Assembly: GCA_011109175.1 (NCBI GenBank) | Contig: RDEW01000003.1 | Coordinates: 496,001 to 560,000, forward strand | Length of the DNA stretch: 64,000 nt | From: Dicyema japonicum | Lineage: Eukaryota; Dicyemida; Rhombozoa; Dicyemidae | Direction: 5' to 3' | Shown: positions 10,895-22,984 of the stretch, one piece after another | Numbering within the stretch: the stretch's first letter is position 1 | How the letters are laid out: each line of letters begins with the position of its first letter | Position numbers and translations under genes: made by a program | Notes under the pieces: generated by a model | The model's database searches: none | What the model was told of the DNA's origin: nothing | Seen by the model: only the letters and a program-made list of their open reading frames with translations

Positions 10895-11160
10895 AATCCC
10901 GGATACATCGAGAAGGACAACTAATTAAATGTATCCAGTTCCCATGGTAACAGAGGCAGAGACCTTCCAATATCACTTAAACTTAATCCAGAACCAACGG
11001 AAAGGAAAAACATATCCAGTCCTTGGAGTTGTGTGAACCCCGCAACTACAGTAAAGGACAGGAAATGATCCTTTTTCATACCACCCGGCACCATCCAAGT
11101 AGTCAGTGAGGGGAATTGAGGCAAGGACCAATAGTATAACATCCTAACCACCAAACTACC
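10895..11160 (-). repeat. tRNA-derived SINE, family 1, with intact 3' hairpin
   Basis: On the minus strand it starts GGTAGTTTGGTGGTTAGG, an A-box-like tRNA head. It then has the family core and ends in a stem-loop with perfect 8-bp arms GGATACAT and ATGTATCC, followed by CCGGGATTAAT. It lies 70 bp upstream of the VAP gene. Confidence 0.65.
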
Positions 11161-11231
11161 CGGTAAATTAATTCATAGTAAATATATAACATTTAATATT
11201 AAAATAAATATTTTTTATTAAAAATATAATT

Positions 11232-11824
11232 ATGTCATTGCCATCTGTGTCTGTTGTTCCGGAGATAATTGAATTTTCTGGTCTATTTATTTGAGTGATT
11301 CATAGATGGGTTCAATGTGCCTCAGTCTGCTTCAATAAGGATAACAAACAAATCAAAGTTCGACTCAATACAGTTCAAAGTAAAGACAACGATGCCAAAG
11401 AATTACTGTGTTCGTCCAAATGGTGGTAGTCTGGAGCCACTTGAAAACATTACCTTAAATAGTATTCCTAGGTCACTCAGTTGTAGTCTCTTGGCAGCCA
11501 TGTGACCCCCCTCCAACTACTTATAAGCACAGATTCCTCATTCAATATTTAGTGGCACTCCCCGAAGCCAAGATAAAGTGGGAAGAAGTGTTGAGTAAGG
11601 ATATGAGCCACAAACAGTTCTATGTCAACTTTGATGAGGATGAGAACTTGGATCAGTTAAAAAATGAGTTGAATGACATAGAAAAATCATTGGAAAAGAT
11701 CAGAAAGGAGAATAACATGAGGAAGGAGTCTCTAAATAATATATTAACCCAGCGACCAAGCATCAGCTACAAATATTTGCTTATCTTATGCTTTATCGCC
11801 TTTTTAATTGGGACTTTATTTTAG
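11232..11824 (+). CDS. VAPB: VAMP-associated protein (VAP), MSP domain and tail anchor
   Basis: Three exons joined by two 25-nt introns (11281-11305 and 11462-11486) give one 180-residue protein. The MSP domain occupies the first ~100 residues. FKVKTTMPKNYCVRPNGG is the VAP signature that binds FFAT motifs of lipid-transfer proteins, and it is followed by ENITLNISWQPCDPP across the second intron. A coiled coil (about residues 125-155, LKNELNDIEKSLEKIRKEN) and a C-terminal membrane anchor (YKYLLILCFIAFLIGTLF) complete the type II tail-anchored ER layout. It is shorter than human VAPB (about 243) because the linker is reduced. Start ATG 11232 is the first in frame. VAPA versus VAPB cannot be separated, so the symbol stands for the family. 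Confidence 0.9.
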
Positions 11825-11989
11825 TTTTGTTGGGGTTGTGTGATTAGTTATTTATGGTTTAACATTTATTTGGGAGTTTATGTTATAAAACAGCAAATTT
11901 GTGTTTCTCTGTCTCCGGTCATCTTCCAGGGGTCACTTGTGTGTGTCCGTATTATAAGCATCTTAGTATAAGCCACTTTTTAATAGCAA

Positions 11990-12215
11990 AGGTGATTACT
12001 TGGTGTCAGAACAAGGTAGGGAGTTTGGGGGTTGGTCTCCGAGTTTGATAGGTCGAGAATCACTTATGAAGCGTAATTGATATTTTTGTGTCAAATTGGG
12101 GTTTGGGATGAATGGAAATTGGTCTTCGACTTAGAGAAGATCAAAAAATAGATAACTTAAATTAGTGATAAAAAGGAATTGGTCCCTGAGTTAGGAGAGG
12201 TCGAAAATGGCTATC
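11990..12215 (+). repeat. degenerate minisatellite, TTGGTCYCYGAGTT units
   Basis: Three related units start near 12027, 12113 and 12176. Each follows the pattern TTGGTC(C/T)(C/T)(C/T)GA(G/C)TT...AGA(G)GTCGAAAAT. The same unit recurs in reverse orientation at 26035-26235 and, weaker, at 19285-19420. Confidence 0.5.
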
Positions 12216-13640
12216 AGAAAACATAATGTAATTCCAAGACAGGTCCCCGACATTGAAGTGGTGACTTTCAAACTACACCGGAGGAATCCATCACTTTTTG
12301 TCATCTCGAGGCCATCAACTGAAAGGCTTCTCAGGAACCTTCTCATCCTAAGAACGTCACAAAAATAGTACATCGAGTAATACATTTCTTGCGCATGCAG
12401 CACGTGCACAAATGCTGATAAGATCCCGGTTTTTTTAAAGGAGGGTACAGAGTGATGGAGCAGTGGATTGTTGGAAAGAAACTGATGTCACATAACACTT
12501 TGGTAACCACAGTTTGTTTAAGCGGTGCGGTGACCACGGAAACCGTAACCGCACTGTTTTCCATCCATCACTGGCTCGTGTGGGTCAATGGTTGAGCGCA
12601 GAGCCAAGTTGATGGCTCTGCTGACACGTGCTATAATCTGAATATTGCTACTACAAAAACCTCCTGAGCCAAACCAAAAAAATCAGGAAGAGGATCCTGT
12701 CTCAGTAAGACAACAAAAATATTTATTTCCGTGTCACTGACACTTTAAGAAGTCATTCAGATCAGCGTCAAGTGCATTATATCGAACAAATCATCACCTA
12801 CGCCTATTTTATCTCACACGAGCATCCACCGTAAACGCAAACAGTCAAACTGAGTAAGAACTTAAGCGTAGCACCGAGCTATGGTGGGGAGACTATTGAG
12901 AGAGGCTGAGGTCACCTAATAACGCTTCTTTCTCTCAATAGTGATTCTTGGTCTTTAAAGTAAATAAGAATCGTTTGATGAATTCAATGCTAATAAAGAA
13001 ATATGGGAGGAACAACTTGGTGATCATCAAGCAAAGTATTTAGTGACCTGGGAGAGTAGTGGTTAGGTTCCCTTCTGGGAACTGGACAAAACATCTTTCA
13101 CGCATATCCGGGATTATAAAAAACTACTTGACAGTTGCTTGGTAGTTGTAGATAGTGCTGTTGCTCGTGTCGTGATTAGCTGGGAGTTCTATTCCATTAC
13201 TCCCACGAAGGATTTATTCTTGGTCTCTGCTTTTTTCAATCCCTAAAAGACGGAACCGTTTCATAACAGATTCCTCCAATTGTCAAGATCCCCACTAGCT
13301 ACTAGTTTCTCATTTATAGACTTTAGATCTACATCAAGAGTCCCAGCAAGTGTTATACATGGGGGGAAATCGAACCTGTCCCAACATTGAAGTATATTCT
13401 TTCATCACATCATTTCCCGTTATATCTACCTCCATTCTAAGAATATGTCTGTCACTTCGGGACATAGCATTCGACTGACCTTCTTTTATATAGTTTTACT
13501 CCTGATCCTCATTGACTGATTTAATCCAAAGATGACATAATTCAAGTTTAGAGATACCCTTACTTCGAATAGCCTAAAACCAAGATAAAGTCTAATTTTT
13601 ATACAAAGACACGTGCCAAGGTGTAATTTAATTACAGCTT
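12216..13640. other. intergenic, no gene recognised
   Basis: Two overlapping minus-strand frames (12191-12409, 12343-12564) are open for about 70 codons. I could not connect them through tiny introns or match them to a family. Nothing recognisable was seen in 12600-13640. Confidence 0.35.
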
Positions 13641-13664
13641 GAGTTTTTTAGTGTTATTATTATT

Positions 13665-13950
13665 TATTAACCCCGGATACACCGAGAAAGAAGTTAAAGT
13701 AAACAACTAATTAAGTGTATCCAGTTTCCACTTCTACAGAACCACAGTCCATCCGGAATCAGCATAAAGGGTAAAAGACGTCCATAGTTGCAGTTGTGGA
13801 AACCCCTCCAGTGGAGTGGGGAAGAGCAAATGACCCTATTTTGCCAGCGTCACCTAGACGGGTGGATCACATGACGCCACTCTATTAGGAAGAGAGAGGA
13901 GGAACAGACAAGAAAGCGGAAAACTTTAACCAATTAACCACGCAGCACCA
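13665..13950 (-). repeat. tRNA-derived SINE, family 1, full-length
   Basis: On the minus strand it runs from GGTGCTGCGTGGTTAATTGG (tRNA-like head) through the TCCTCCTCTC and GGTGGATCACATGACGCC core to a 3' stem-loop with perfect arms GGATACAC/GTGTATCC, ending CCGGGGTTAATAAATAA. It is nearly identical to 51238-51532. Confidence 0.75.
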
Positions 13951-14148
13951 ATAATTCCTAAAGTAAGACTAGGAATTATTAACCATACAAAATAATAAAA
14001 AAACCATAATAATAACAACTACTATTGTAATATGGAAACTAATATCGAAGTATCTTCCCTTCCCTGATTTTCAACATGGATTTCGTCCACAATACTCAAC
14101 ATTAACACATCTCTCTACCCTAACTCAATATATCGCTGATGGTTGTAA
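13950..14148 (+). pseudogene. jockey/CR1-like RT fragment fused to a SINE (copy 1)
   Basis: After an 11-bp inverted repeat (AATAATTCCTA/TAGGAATTATT at 13950-13980) the sequence encodes PFPDFQHGFRPQ ... STLTHLSTLTQYIADG. This is the conserved QHGFR segment of a non-LTR reverse transcriptase. It stops abruptly at GGTTGTAAC and continues as a SINE fragment. The same fusion occurs at 51.5 kb, where the RT continues. Confidence 0.7.
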
Positions 14149-14232
14149 CCACCTAGACAGGTGGATACATTACGCCACTCTAATAGGAAGAGAGAGGAAT
14201 AGGCGAACACACAGAAACTTCAACAAATTAGT
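14148..14232 (-). repeat. SINE family 1 fragment
   Basis: CACCTAGACAGGTGGATACA and the following block match the middle of the SINE, directly abutting the truncated RT fragment. Confidence 0.55.
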
Positions 14233-14239
14233 GTTAAAC

Positions 14240-15390
14240 TTTTTATCTCGCAAAAATATCTGAGATAATAATTATTGTGAAATAATAGAAACTTTTAAGG
14301 AAAATTAATATATCAAAGTAAATTATATTCAAGATTGGCGGGAAAAAAGATAATCTCTTAGTTATCGAATGTGGTAAATTAAAACAATTGTAACCTAGAT
14401 TAAAAAAAGAGGTCACTAATATCTGAGATCTGTTTAAGTAAGATAAAGAGATAAGAGAGACTGAATGATAATAAACACTTTTCATGAACCCCGCAGTGTA
14501 GCCAAAGGCTCAGTAATAGACCGGAGACAAAAAAATGGGCTAGAAATGGCAAAGGGTCTCTGGAAACTCGACATTTAAACTCCAGGACCCATCAGTCACA
14601 AGGTCCCACAGCTGACGGTGGAGTAGGTCTGTGCCTCCTGGGCTTATGAAATCTCAATTATTTTATGACATTTTTATAGAACGAAAATGGTCTGTTTAAC
14701 TAATTTCCCCACTCAACTATTCCACCCCTACTTGACAAGTCGGCAATCCGGAAAAATGGGTCCGGTTTCCTCACTCTCTGTGGCGTCGAATCTGATTGTT
14801 TCTTTTGATCAGCCGCTGAAACGCGTAAATCAGGAAAAAACGCCCACCTCTCCAAGTTCTGCTAAAGAGAAGCGTCGTGGGAACAGAAAAACAATGGGTA
14901 CTATGGATGAGCACTTAAAAAACCTCTCCCGTATGTTGAGGTATACCTGTATCACATAATAAGTTGATCTTAACTTCTCCTTTCTTGGTTTCCTTTTAGT
15001 AAGGAAGTATTTGAAGTCAGATCATTAATGTAAGTGACACTTCCATAATTCCAAAACCGTTGTATAAGAAAGGAGATAGATTTGTCCACTTGTTCCGCCA
15101 CGAATGAGCTCTCATGGTCCATCTAGAACCTCTCTGATACACCTCCCAAATTCTAGAACTACTCGTCCAGGACAATAAGCAGGATAGTCGTTCATGAAAT
15201 CAGGAAGCATCAAGGGAGAAGTCTTCCACGTTATCCGGGACTTCCACTCTCACCACATAACCAATTAGTTTCCCGCCGAATTAGCCACTAATTAGTAGAA
15301 AAAGACAATATTTGTTAACAATTATGTCACAATCTTATGAGAGATAGTTAAAATAATAAGTAAAACATAATCAAATCCAAGAAAAGAAAA
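14240..15390. other. intergenic with one unexplained ORF (14687-14959, +)
   Basis: A 90-codon plus-strand frame (MVCLTNFPTQLFHPYL...) is followed by Lys/Arg-rich sequence ending at 14959. It has no motif I can name and could be a gene fragment or chance. The rest of the stretch shows nothing. Confidence 0.25.
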
Positions 15391-15394
15391 ATAA

Positions 15395-15961
<567 letters not shown>

Positions 15962-15964
15962 AAC

Positions 15965-17170
15965 AGTTAGCAAAGCGAACAACAAGAGCAGCTACAAATA
16001 TGGTATAATATTTAGCATTTATTATAAAATTAAATTATTCAATGATAAAATAGTTTTTAATATAATAATATTAATTTAAATAGCATTCTATGATCAAATA
16101 ATATTATAGTGAATGGGTATCCGCTTTATTCTTGTAATAGAAATTTAATAGCGAGTAAAAATATTCAGAGATCTGTTTATAGTCAATAAATCGTCTAGTG
16201 TAGACATTTTTTGCAATAATTTGGGCTATTTTATTGACCTTAAAAATAAAATAAATAACTGTTTTTGAGTTTAAGCGGGCAAATAAGAAAGTTTTAGTGC
16301 AAAATAGTTAACCGAAATCTTTGCGAAATATTGTAGTTATAATCATTGTCAGATGTGAGCACCAGCCTCTACTAGCAAGGAAGAAAACCTCGTTTTTCCA
16401 TTTTATGATAAAAAATTTCTTAAAGTCTCGTTTCCAGATTCTTTCTTATTCCACCTGAACCGTCACCGAATCGGACTGTCATGTCAATAGGTTTGACTTG
16501 TATTTATGTAAATTTGCATATTGACCTTTATTCATGACACGCATTCCATTAATGGATACTTTTTTATTATCTGAATAAAAAAACGACGAAGAATTGGAAC
16601 TTGGGGACCACTGACTCTTGGCTATTCCCTCTCTGGGCTGAGGAGAAATAGGCTCAAATCGCCAACATGGGTCTCAGCTGAGATAGATCATCGAGTATTT
16701 TGAGGAAAACGTAAGACGAATGTCGAGGTTTCCAAAGTGACAGGTACAAATGTCACCTCATTGAAAATACGTCACTATTTCAATTTTTTGACCGATTAAC
16801 CAATTTGCTACCACGTAACAGCCTTTACGAAGGAAATAAAAAATCGATGTATTAAATGGCATATTTAGACAACAGTCGTAGAGGGAACTCACATGATGAA
16901 CTTTTGGACACTTGGCTAACGGGTACTATAGGGAATAGTGAGTTAACGAGGGGGGGTCTTTTAATAACACCGGATATACCTGATGAAGGTTTTATTCAGT
17001 TCTCACGGTCGAGGTCTTCAGTGAGAAACAGATCCTTTCATTTTATGCCCAACTTCAACTCTCTGTGTTTGAACCCTCACCAAGCACAGTTATCCAGAGG
17101 ACGTTGCCTGAGGAGCTGAGGTTGATTCCAGAACTCATCGCCAGGGAGCGAAACTGTCTCCATGTAGAAT
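15965..17170. other. intergenic; one unexplained ORF (16856-17119, +)
   Basis: The region is AT-rich near the E2 start, then mixed. The 87-codon frame MAYLDNSRRGNSHDELLDTW begins at 16856 after a weak purine-rich context. I see no domain, and I could not extend it through tiny introns. Around 16620-16640 there is a GGCTATTCCCTCTC block like the start of the dispersed repeats at 3.3 and 41.7 kb. Confidence 0.3.
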
Positions 17171-17174
17171 AAAT

Positions 17175-17290
17175 AGATGGATTTTTTTGGATGCCATTGG
17201 ACGTCTCCTGAGTAAGGTGGATCCAATGACACCACCAGAGGGAAGGAAGAAAAATCTTAAATCAAGTAGCCACGTGGCACCACATGTTTA
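17175..17290 (-). repeat. SINE family 1, partial
   Basis: GGTGGATCCAATGACACC and TAAATCAAGTAGCCACGTGG match the core and tRNA-like head of family 1 (compare 21.7 kb). The 3' part is missing. Confidence 0.5.
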
Positions 17291-17689
17291 CTGATTTTAA
17301 CATCCAATAGGGAATCGGATTTATTATACGTCCATAGTCAAGAGAAGGAAGACTTGACCTTTCATCTATCATGAAGCTAAATAGACACTCTGTGGTATAG
17401 AGGTACGCTACAACCTCAACTTTCTGACCAATTAACTATTTCGATAACTGGTTTCCATATTTTGTATTGGAAATTATTGTTTTTTCACACAATCTATAGA
17501 TTTTCATGTTTCCACTGCTAAACCTCCACGGGCAGGAAATGCACTTTTTCAAGAGGGAAATAACAGTCATGCTAATTAACAATAGAAAGGGAGCCAAGGC
17601 ATCAGTGTTCTTGACTTGCGAGTCACTGTAGACAATCTGGGTGAGATATCACTGATGATGATGTCGATCATTGTAGATGCATAGAATTT

Positions 17690-18130
17690 TCAGTGGAATA
17701 AACTTCATTGGGATTCGAACTGAAGACTGGTTCAAAATTGAACTGTCCACCAAGACTTTCGTATTTCTTTATCTTAAGGGTCTCGGCCCTTTACTTGGTT
17801 GATCCTGGCTGAGTTGTCGTCAGTGCAAAGTTGGAGAGGGGAGGTCATCCACACAGGTGGTGTCCCAGGAGAGGTATCTACCGCTTTCCCAAGGGAAGAG
17901 AGTTGTCCCGTCAGGTCTTTTGTCGGCTGTGGCGAATCCAAGAGGTTCCAACTGGATCGTCTCACAGTACTTTCGTCGATGGCTCTGGCCTCGGATTCCT
18001 CCCAGCGTCCCTCCGGCAGGAGATGGCGTGAAGAGCTTAAGGGTCGACCATCGTTCCGCATCTACAGCGGTGGGCCAAACAAACATCCACTCCGATTAGG
18101 GTGCTAACCGTCTCTGGAGTCGCCTTCCAA
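17690..18130 (-). pseudogene. retroelement C-terminal nuclease-like domain, decayed
   Basis: On the minus strand several frames together read a Cys/His-rich start (HRCRCG ... ISCRRDAGR), then [20 protein letters not shown] and TTCVDD, then KIKKYESLGGQFNFEP. The same order (HLLSCRRGIGRSSRH, RPDGMT, then YIFAPVA) is found in the more intact copy at 38145-38912. The RPDG ... W-T spacing resembles a PD-(D/E)XK nuclease core. At least two frameshifts interrupt it. Confidence 0.55.
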
Positions 18131-18184
18131 TAGCGTACAAAGGAGGGTGCATGGGAAAGCCATAAGACAAGCATCTCATTTGTT

Positions 18185-18245
18185 CACTTGGTAACGATAG
18201 AGGAGTAGCCGAACTAATTAGGTGATCCCGGTTCCCCTTATCATT
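18185..18245 (-). repeat. LINE/SINE 3' tail fragment
   Basis: Reverse complement reads AACCGGGATCACCTAATTAG, the tail block found at the ends of LINEs and SINEs elsewhere in the window. No ORF precedes it. Confidence 0.35.
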
Positions 18246-18249
18246 TCAT

Positions 18250-20520
18250 CCCGTCCTCATTGAAACCCTACTTTTTTTTAAAAAAGTGCCTGCGTTTATC
18301 TTTACGCAGTAATTCGATTGGAGACGGATGTTTGAGAAAAGATTGTTCATTTTCAGATCGTTCCAAATAGTGGGTTCCCTTGTTCTTGGCAGAACTGGAA
18401 AAATCCCTTCCACGAAGCACAGGAATATAGCGGGAACAATGGGTTGACTGTATAACGTAATCAATCTTCCATAACAATTTCCTTGAGGACATTCAATGTC
18501 CGTAGTCATTCGTCAAGATTTGGTGAGCATACTTTTTGAAAGTCATCAATGAGTCATAGGTCAAGCCAAAGATAGTGGGTTTTTTAAAAACTACTATGGG
18601 CATGTCCCAGGCGACCACTGAATATTGTCTTGAGTTGCAAGTAGGATTTAAGTACAATAATCTCTTTCATCCCAAGACAGGGGATCATTGCTCTCCCTAT
18701 TTCATTCGAGGGGTTCCAGAAACTGCAAAGACTGGACGTTTTCTTCGTCGCTAATAAGTTCATCCCACATTATTGACAAAATCACTCAATGAAGGATAGC
18801 TGATTAGGTAGCAGTCGAAATCTGGGAGTAGTTAACTACCACTGCTATATTGTATCAGGTGGAAATGATTATCTAAAGAGTTCCTGGTTTATTGAGAAAA
18901 TTTTCTTAAAAATCGTGAGGGGAAAAGCGATTTCAATTTTTGAGAGCGGCCCGCTTAATTGGTGGATACTTTTAGCTACTTTAGAATTATTATTGGGGTA
19001 AATAAAAGAGATGAGTTGTCACCTTAAATCCATCTCCAATTGTGATATAAGAAAAAAACTCTTAATCACAGGAAAATGCGCATCTTATTGCTACTGAAGC
19101 CTGCGTAGGTTTGACGCGGTAAGCTTATGCCCGACTGCTGACAAATTCTTTAATTAAAAGAACCTTAGGAACTCAGAAATTTAAGGCTCAAGCTCCTATT
19201 CCAGATAGCATAGACTTACAAGTCCAAATGGTTAATTCGAACATAGAAATCCCATTTTAACACTTTTAGGGAATTGAACTTTTTGATTTCTTCTATCTTG
19301 AGGACCTGCCCACGTGGTTACTATCTCCAAATTATTCCCCAAATTCACATTTTAACAATAGCCTATTCTATCTAGGAACCTGTCCACGTGGTCCTTGAAT
19401 TTACATGCAATGTATTTACTGGCGGTGAATCTCCCTGCTACCCTGCATGAACAGTATCTTTCTTTGACTAAAAAAATTTGTGTTTGACATTGGGGAGAAT
19501 TGTCACGAAAACTGGATCCACTTAATCAGTGGTCAACTGTTAGATCTCTCAAGTAGAATTACTGCCTCTCGTTTTCCACTGACATCTCCCCAAATGTCGA
19601 CTCTGCCGAACGAAAGAAACTGAAGAAATACCAGGCCCTTTTTTATCGCTTACCTTTAGTCCCAATCGCCTTCAAAACCTATAGAGGAGTCGAATAAAAA
19701 CGTCGTCGACGAAAACGGAAATGTGATTATTGCGCGACTCATACCTCAGGATCTTAGATGGCTTTCACACCGCTTAATTACGGTCATTGTCCGTGGCAAT
19801 GTCCACTGTCTCCCAGACGATGTAGTCGGGGTTAGTACAAGTTTACAAATTAAAAGAACCGACTTTCCTTCACAACGTTGTTTATTTGTCTACTCCCGGT
19901 CCTCATAATAATCTGGTAGCTAGCAGAACAGCAACTACCGAAAATGGTCGGTCCCTGGCATCCGTCAAGTGAAACCTTGTTTATCGACTAAGAGACAAAA
20001 GGAAAGAATAATTATTCATGAGAAGAAGCTAACAAGTCAACCTTAGAATTGAATTCCTCCTCAAAAGAGTGGATAATACTCAAGTCGTAAGTTATTGTCA
20101 TTATAAATGATAGCTAGATCAGAAAGGCTTAAATAAACAACACTAAAACCGGTCACACTTTGACTTCAATTCACTGAGTTCATTATCTTTCAAAGATAGG
20201 CTTCTGATCTCCCTATGCATTTCTATGGTAACTAAGAAATTAGACCGATCTTCTTAGCCTTAACGTCCCTTATTTTATCATAGAGTTCCTGGATATTCTA
20301 AATAATCAATATTTGAAGACACTTTTTTTAGATTTATTTTATTCTCAAGCTGATCGAAGTGGTCCCCCATCACACCGTATTATTATAAACACATCACAGC
20401 GTAGTAATTTAAATATTTATATTAAAAATATTTATAAAATTTAAATAAAATAATTTCCATGGATTTTTATAATGCATCCTTGGTTTAGTCGTTGAAATAG
20501 CATTTAGGTATAAAGAGAAA
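18250..20520. other. long intergenic stretch, mostly unexplained
   Basis: Two overlapping minus frames at 18246-18509 are basic at the C-terminus, but I do not recognise them. At 19285-19420 there is a weak copy of the TTGGTCC minisatellite. A plus frame near 19723-19908 (RWLSHRLITVIVRGN) resembles the RWLKERLSLAVVRGN end of the retroelement ORF at 38.9 kb, so a scrap of that family may lie there. I see nothing else. Confidence 0.35.
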
Positions 20521-20527
20521 CTTCACA

Positions 20528-21494
20528 ATGTCTTCAAATCCAACAGCAGGAAAAGTAACAAAAATTACTTGAGCACCCATGGATGGAATTTCTTGAAGAC
20601 TGGGATTGATGACTTTCGGAGTGGGAGTCCTCACGTCGACTCTTCCAAGGTACTACGAAGTGATATTTTTGGTGCAAACTGCCAAAAATGGGGACATAAG
20701 GCCCAATCTCATCAATTTTGATAAAAAAATAAAAACGAAAAGCAAGACAAATCTGACGAAACACGAAATTTGTTTTTCCAAAAAGATCCCCTCCGCCGAA
20801 CGGAAGGAAAAGTTCATAGAAAGCTATGAGAATGAGTTGAAGAGACACCCCATCGTACTATTTGAGCATCTTCAAAACTGTCTCGATCCCATTCTCCTCG
20901 ATAGTGTGATTGGTTCGACAGATCCGGAGATCAAAGATGTCTTAGATAGCATGGACATGGATCAGACCAAAGAAGACCACGAACCCTTAACCAAAGAGCA
21001 GACGACGTTCATCAACGAGTTGTATATGTAATAAAACGAGTCCTGACGAGGATCCTGTGGACTTCCCCATCATTGGATCATGTCCGAGCTAGAAAAGTCG
21101 GAGAACCACAAGGATTGCGACAACGAAATGTACTCGAATGTAACTTGGAGTTTTATGTTAGGATAACATGGAGGAGATCGCCAAACCTTTCGTGGACTAC
21201 TTGCAAAACATATGTCCGGGGGTTGAACTGAACTTTGATGTGCCTACCCTAGTGGGGTTGTTCAAGAATAGGTGTGAGGGGTTTTTTGATCACTTTGTCA
21301 TCGCCCAAATTATGGAGAAGCATGATATCCCCCAAATTTTGAGAGAGAAGTTATCCTCAGGTAATTCTGCGATGAGTGGACCTCATGTGGAGAAATCCTC
21401 GTGGATAAAAACAGACAAAGTTGACATCACGGAGAGTACGCATTACAACTCCCTGATGAAAAAGTCTCAACAGCTTGTATCCTTGAAATATTGA
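20528..21494 (+). CDS. unrecognised multi-exon gene
   Basis: Protein-like frames run in order on the plus strand: a start MSSNPTAGK at 20528, a long frame to 21031 (HPIVLFEHLQNCLDPILLD, then DPEIKDVLDSMDMDQTKEDH), a frame HHWIMSELEKSENHKDC near 21080-21140, and a final frame to 21494 (MEEIAKPFVDYLQNICPGVE ... IMEKHDIPQILREKL). A 22-nt intron at about 21141-21162 (GTAACTTGG...TTAG) links the last two cleanly. The junction near 21030 is unresolved. The product is acidic and probably helical, and I do not recognise the family. Linked exons with a tiny intron make a real gene more likely than chance. Confidence 0.55.
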
Positions 21495-21704
21495 ATTTAA
21501 GGATGATCAGCTTCTAAAATTGCAGGGACCGAAAATGTTTGAGCGGTTTATTAAGGATAAAGATGTATGTCCATTCTGAGTATTCGTAGGTATAACTGGA
21601 TAGTCCTCAATATATTAATATAGTGACCCAACCTTTATTGCCTAATTTTATTTCTGGTAGAATTTGACTTCGTAGTTCACGAACCTCAGATATCCCCGAA
21701 ATAG

Positions 21705-21975
21705 GTTTTTAGCAAGTTCCCCCGTTCAAAGAGGGACTCATCTTTCTCGGTATCATGCTTTTTCTAAGTGGGAACCACTTTACTGGAGTAAGGAAGAGAG
21801 ATAATTTTTGGATGCCTTCCAGGCACGGGGCAAGTTTGGTGGATCCACTGACACCTCTAGGGATTGAAGGAGGCAAATAGCATAAGGAAACCCCTCGACC
21901 AAGTATGTGGTAGTGTGGGAATCGAACTAAATGAGACACAAGTGGAAGCACTAACCACTACCGTACCCTGACTGA
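21705..21975 (-). repeat. tRNA-derived SINE, family 1
   Basis: On the minus strand it begins GGTACGGTAGTGGTTAGTGC (A box) and has AGTTCGATTCCCAC 35-45 nt later (B box), then the family core GGTGTCAGTGGATCCACC. This copy shows both polymerase III boxes well. Confidence 0.7.
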
Positions 21976-22649
21976 TCTCTGGGGGTGCCGTTTTTGGTTT
22001 TACTCTACTGTTAGCACTTGTTTTCTAATCCAATGGAATGGGGGTAAATAAAATAAGTACTTGGGAGCCATTACTTTCTCAAAATCGTCTGGCAATACTC
22101 GAAATGACTAACTGCGGAATAAATGAAAAAGTACAAGGTGGTTCTCAGAAAAGTATAAATTTTACAATTTCTTGTGTTAGAACACAACAACTGTTAGAAT
22201 CACAAAGAACTTGAATGGTAAAGTACACTGCGTAGTATAATTGTCATTATTCTAGCACTGTTGTCATTTGATTTAACCACCTTAAATTGAATATCCCCCA
22301 ATTGATGATAGGCCTAACTTTATTACACTTCCGACAGATAATCCTCCATATTCTTTCAATTTAGGACGGACGAGGTTCGAACACATTTCTTAAGTACTTT
22401 TTTTTCGAAACTTTGAGTTTCTGATGTCTCCCGAGTTCATCACCTCATCCTTGATAAATAAGAAAGAAAAGAACTTTCTTAAATCATAGAGCAAAATAGG
22501 GGTACGTGCCGTTTTATCGCAAATACAACCGACCACCTTCTTCCCGACACTGAGTTTCTAGGAAAACCTTGACAACTGAGTTTCTTTACGTCGTCTTCAA
22601 GTTCACTCACGTTGAATTAGCCAAAGGTGTAGATTTTTAAAAGGCGAAA

Positions 22650-22935
22650 AAGGCAATAAGGGGACGTTACTACCTCAACCGTGGATAAAATGTCTTACTA
22701 TGGGAATTGGTCTTGGGTTCGATTCTTCACAAAGGATACTTGGTAAAAGGTTTCTTCCCCTTTTCTCTGTTCCTTAACTTCTCTCATTTTACTATATTGG
22801 GACATCCAATCCATTTGTCTCAGGTAAAGTCAAATGCCGGGGTGGCATGAAAAAGGATCTCTCGCTCTCAATTGGAGGAGTTCTTACAACTGGAAGGACT
22901 CGATGTATTCTCACCTTTCCATTGTTTCTAGATAA
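22650..22935 (+). repeat. tRNA-derived SINE, family 1
   Basis: Plus orientation. It has a B-box-like GGTTCGATTC near 22712, a C/T-rich block (TTCTCTGTTCC), the core CATCCAATCCATTTGTCTC, and CATGAAAAAGGATC. Confidence 0.6.
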
Positions 22936-22984
22936 ACTTCCAGTTTATTTATTTAATTACCAGGTAAGAGGTTAACCAACTTCT

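Noticed and set aside
17774-18107. Five overlapping ORFs on both strands as genes
   Set aside because: Only the minus-strand RPDG frame matches another copy (38.1 kb). The others are shadows over this GC-richer block.
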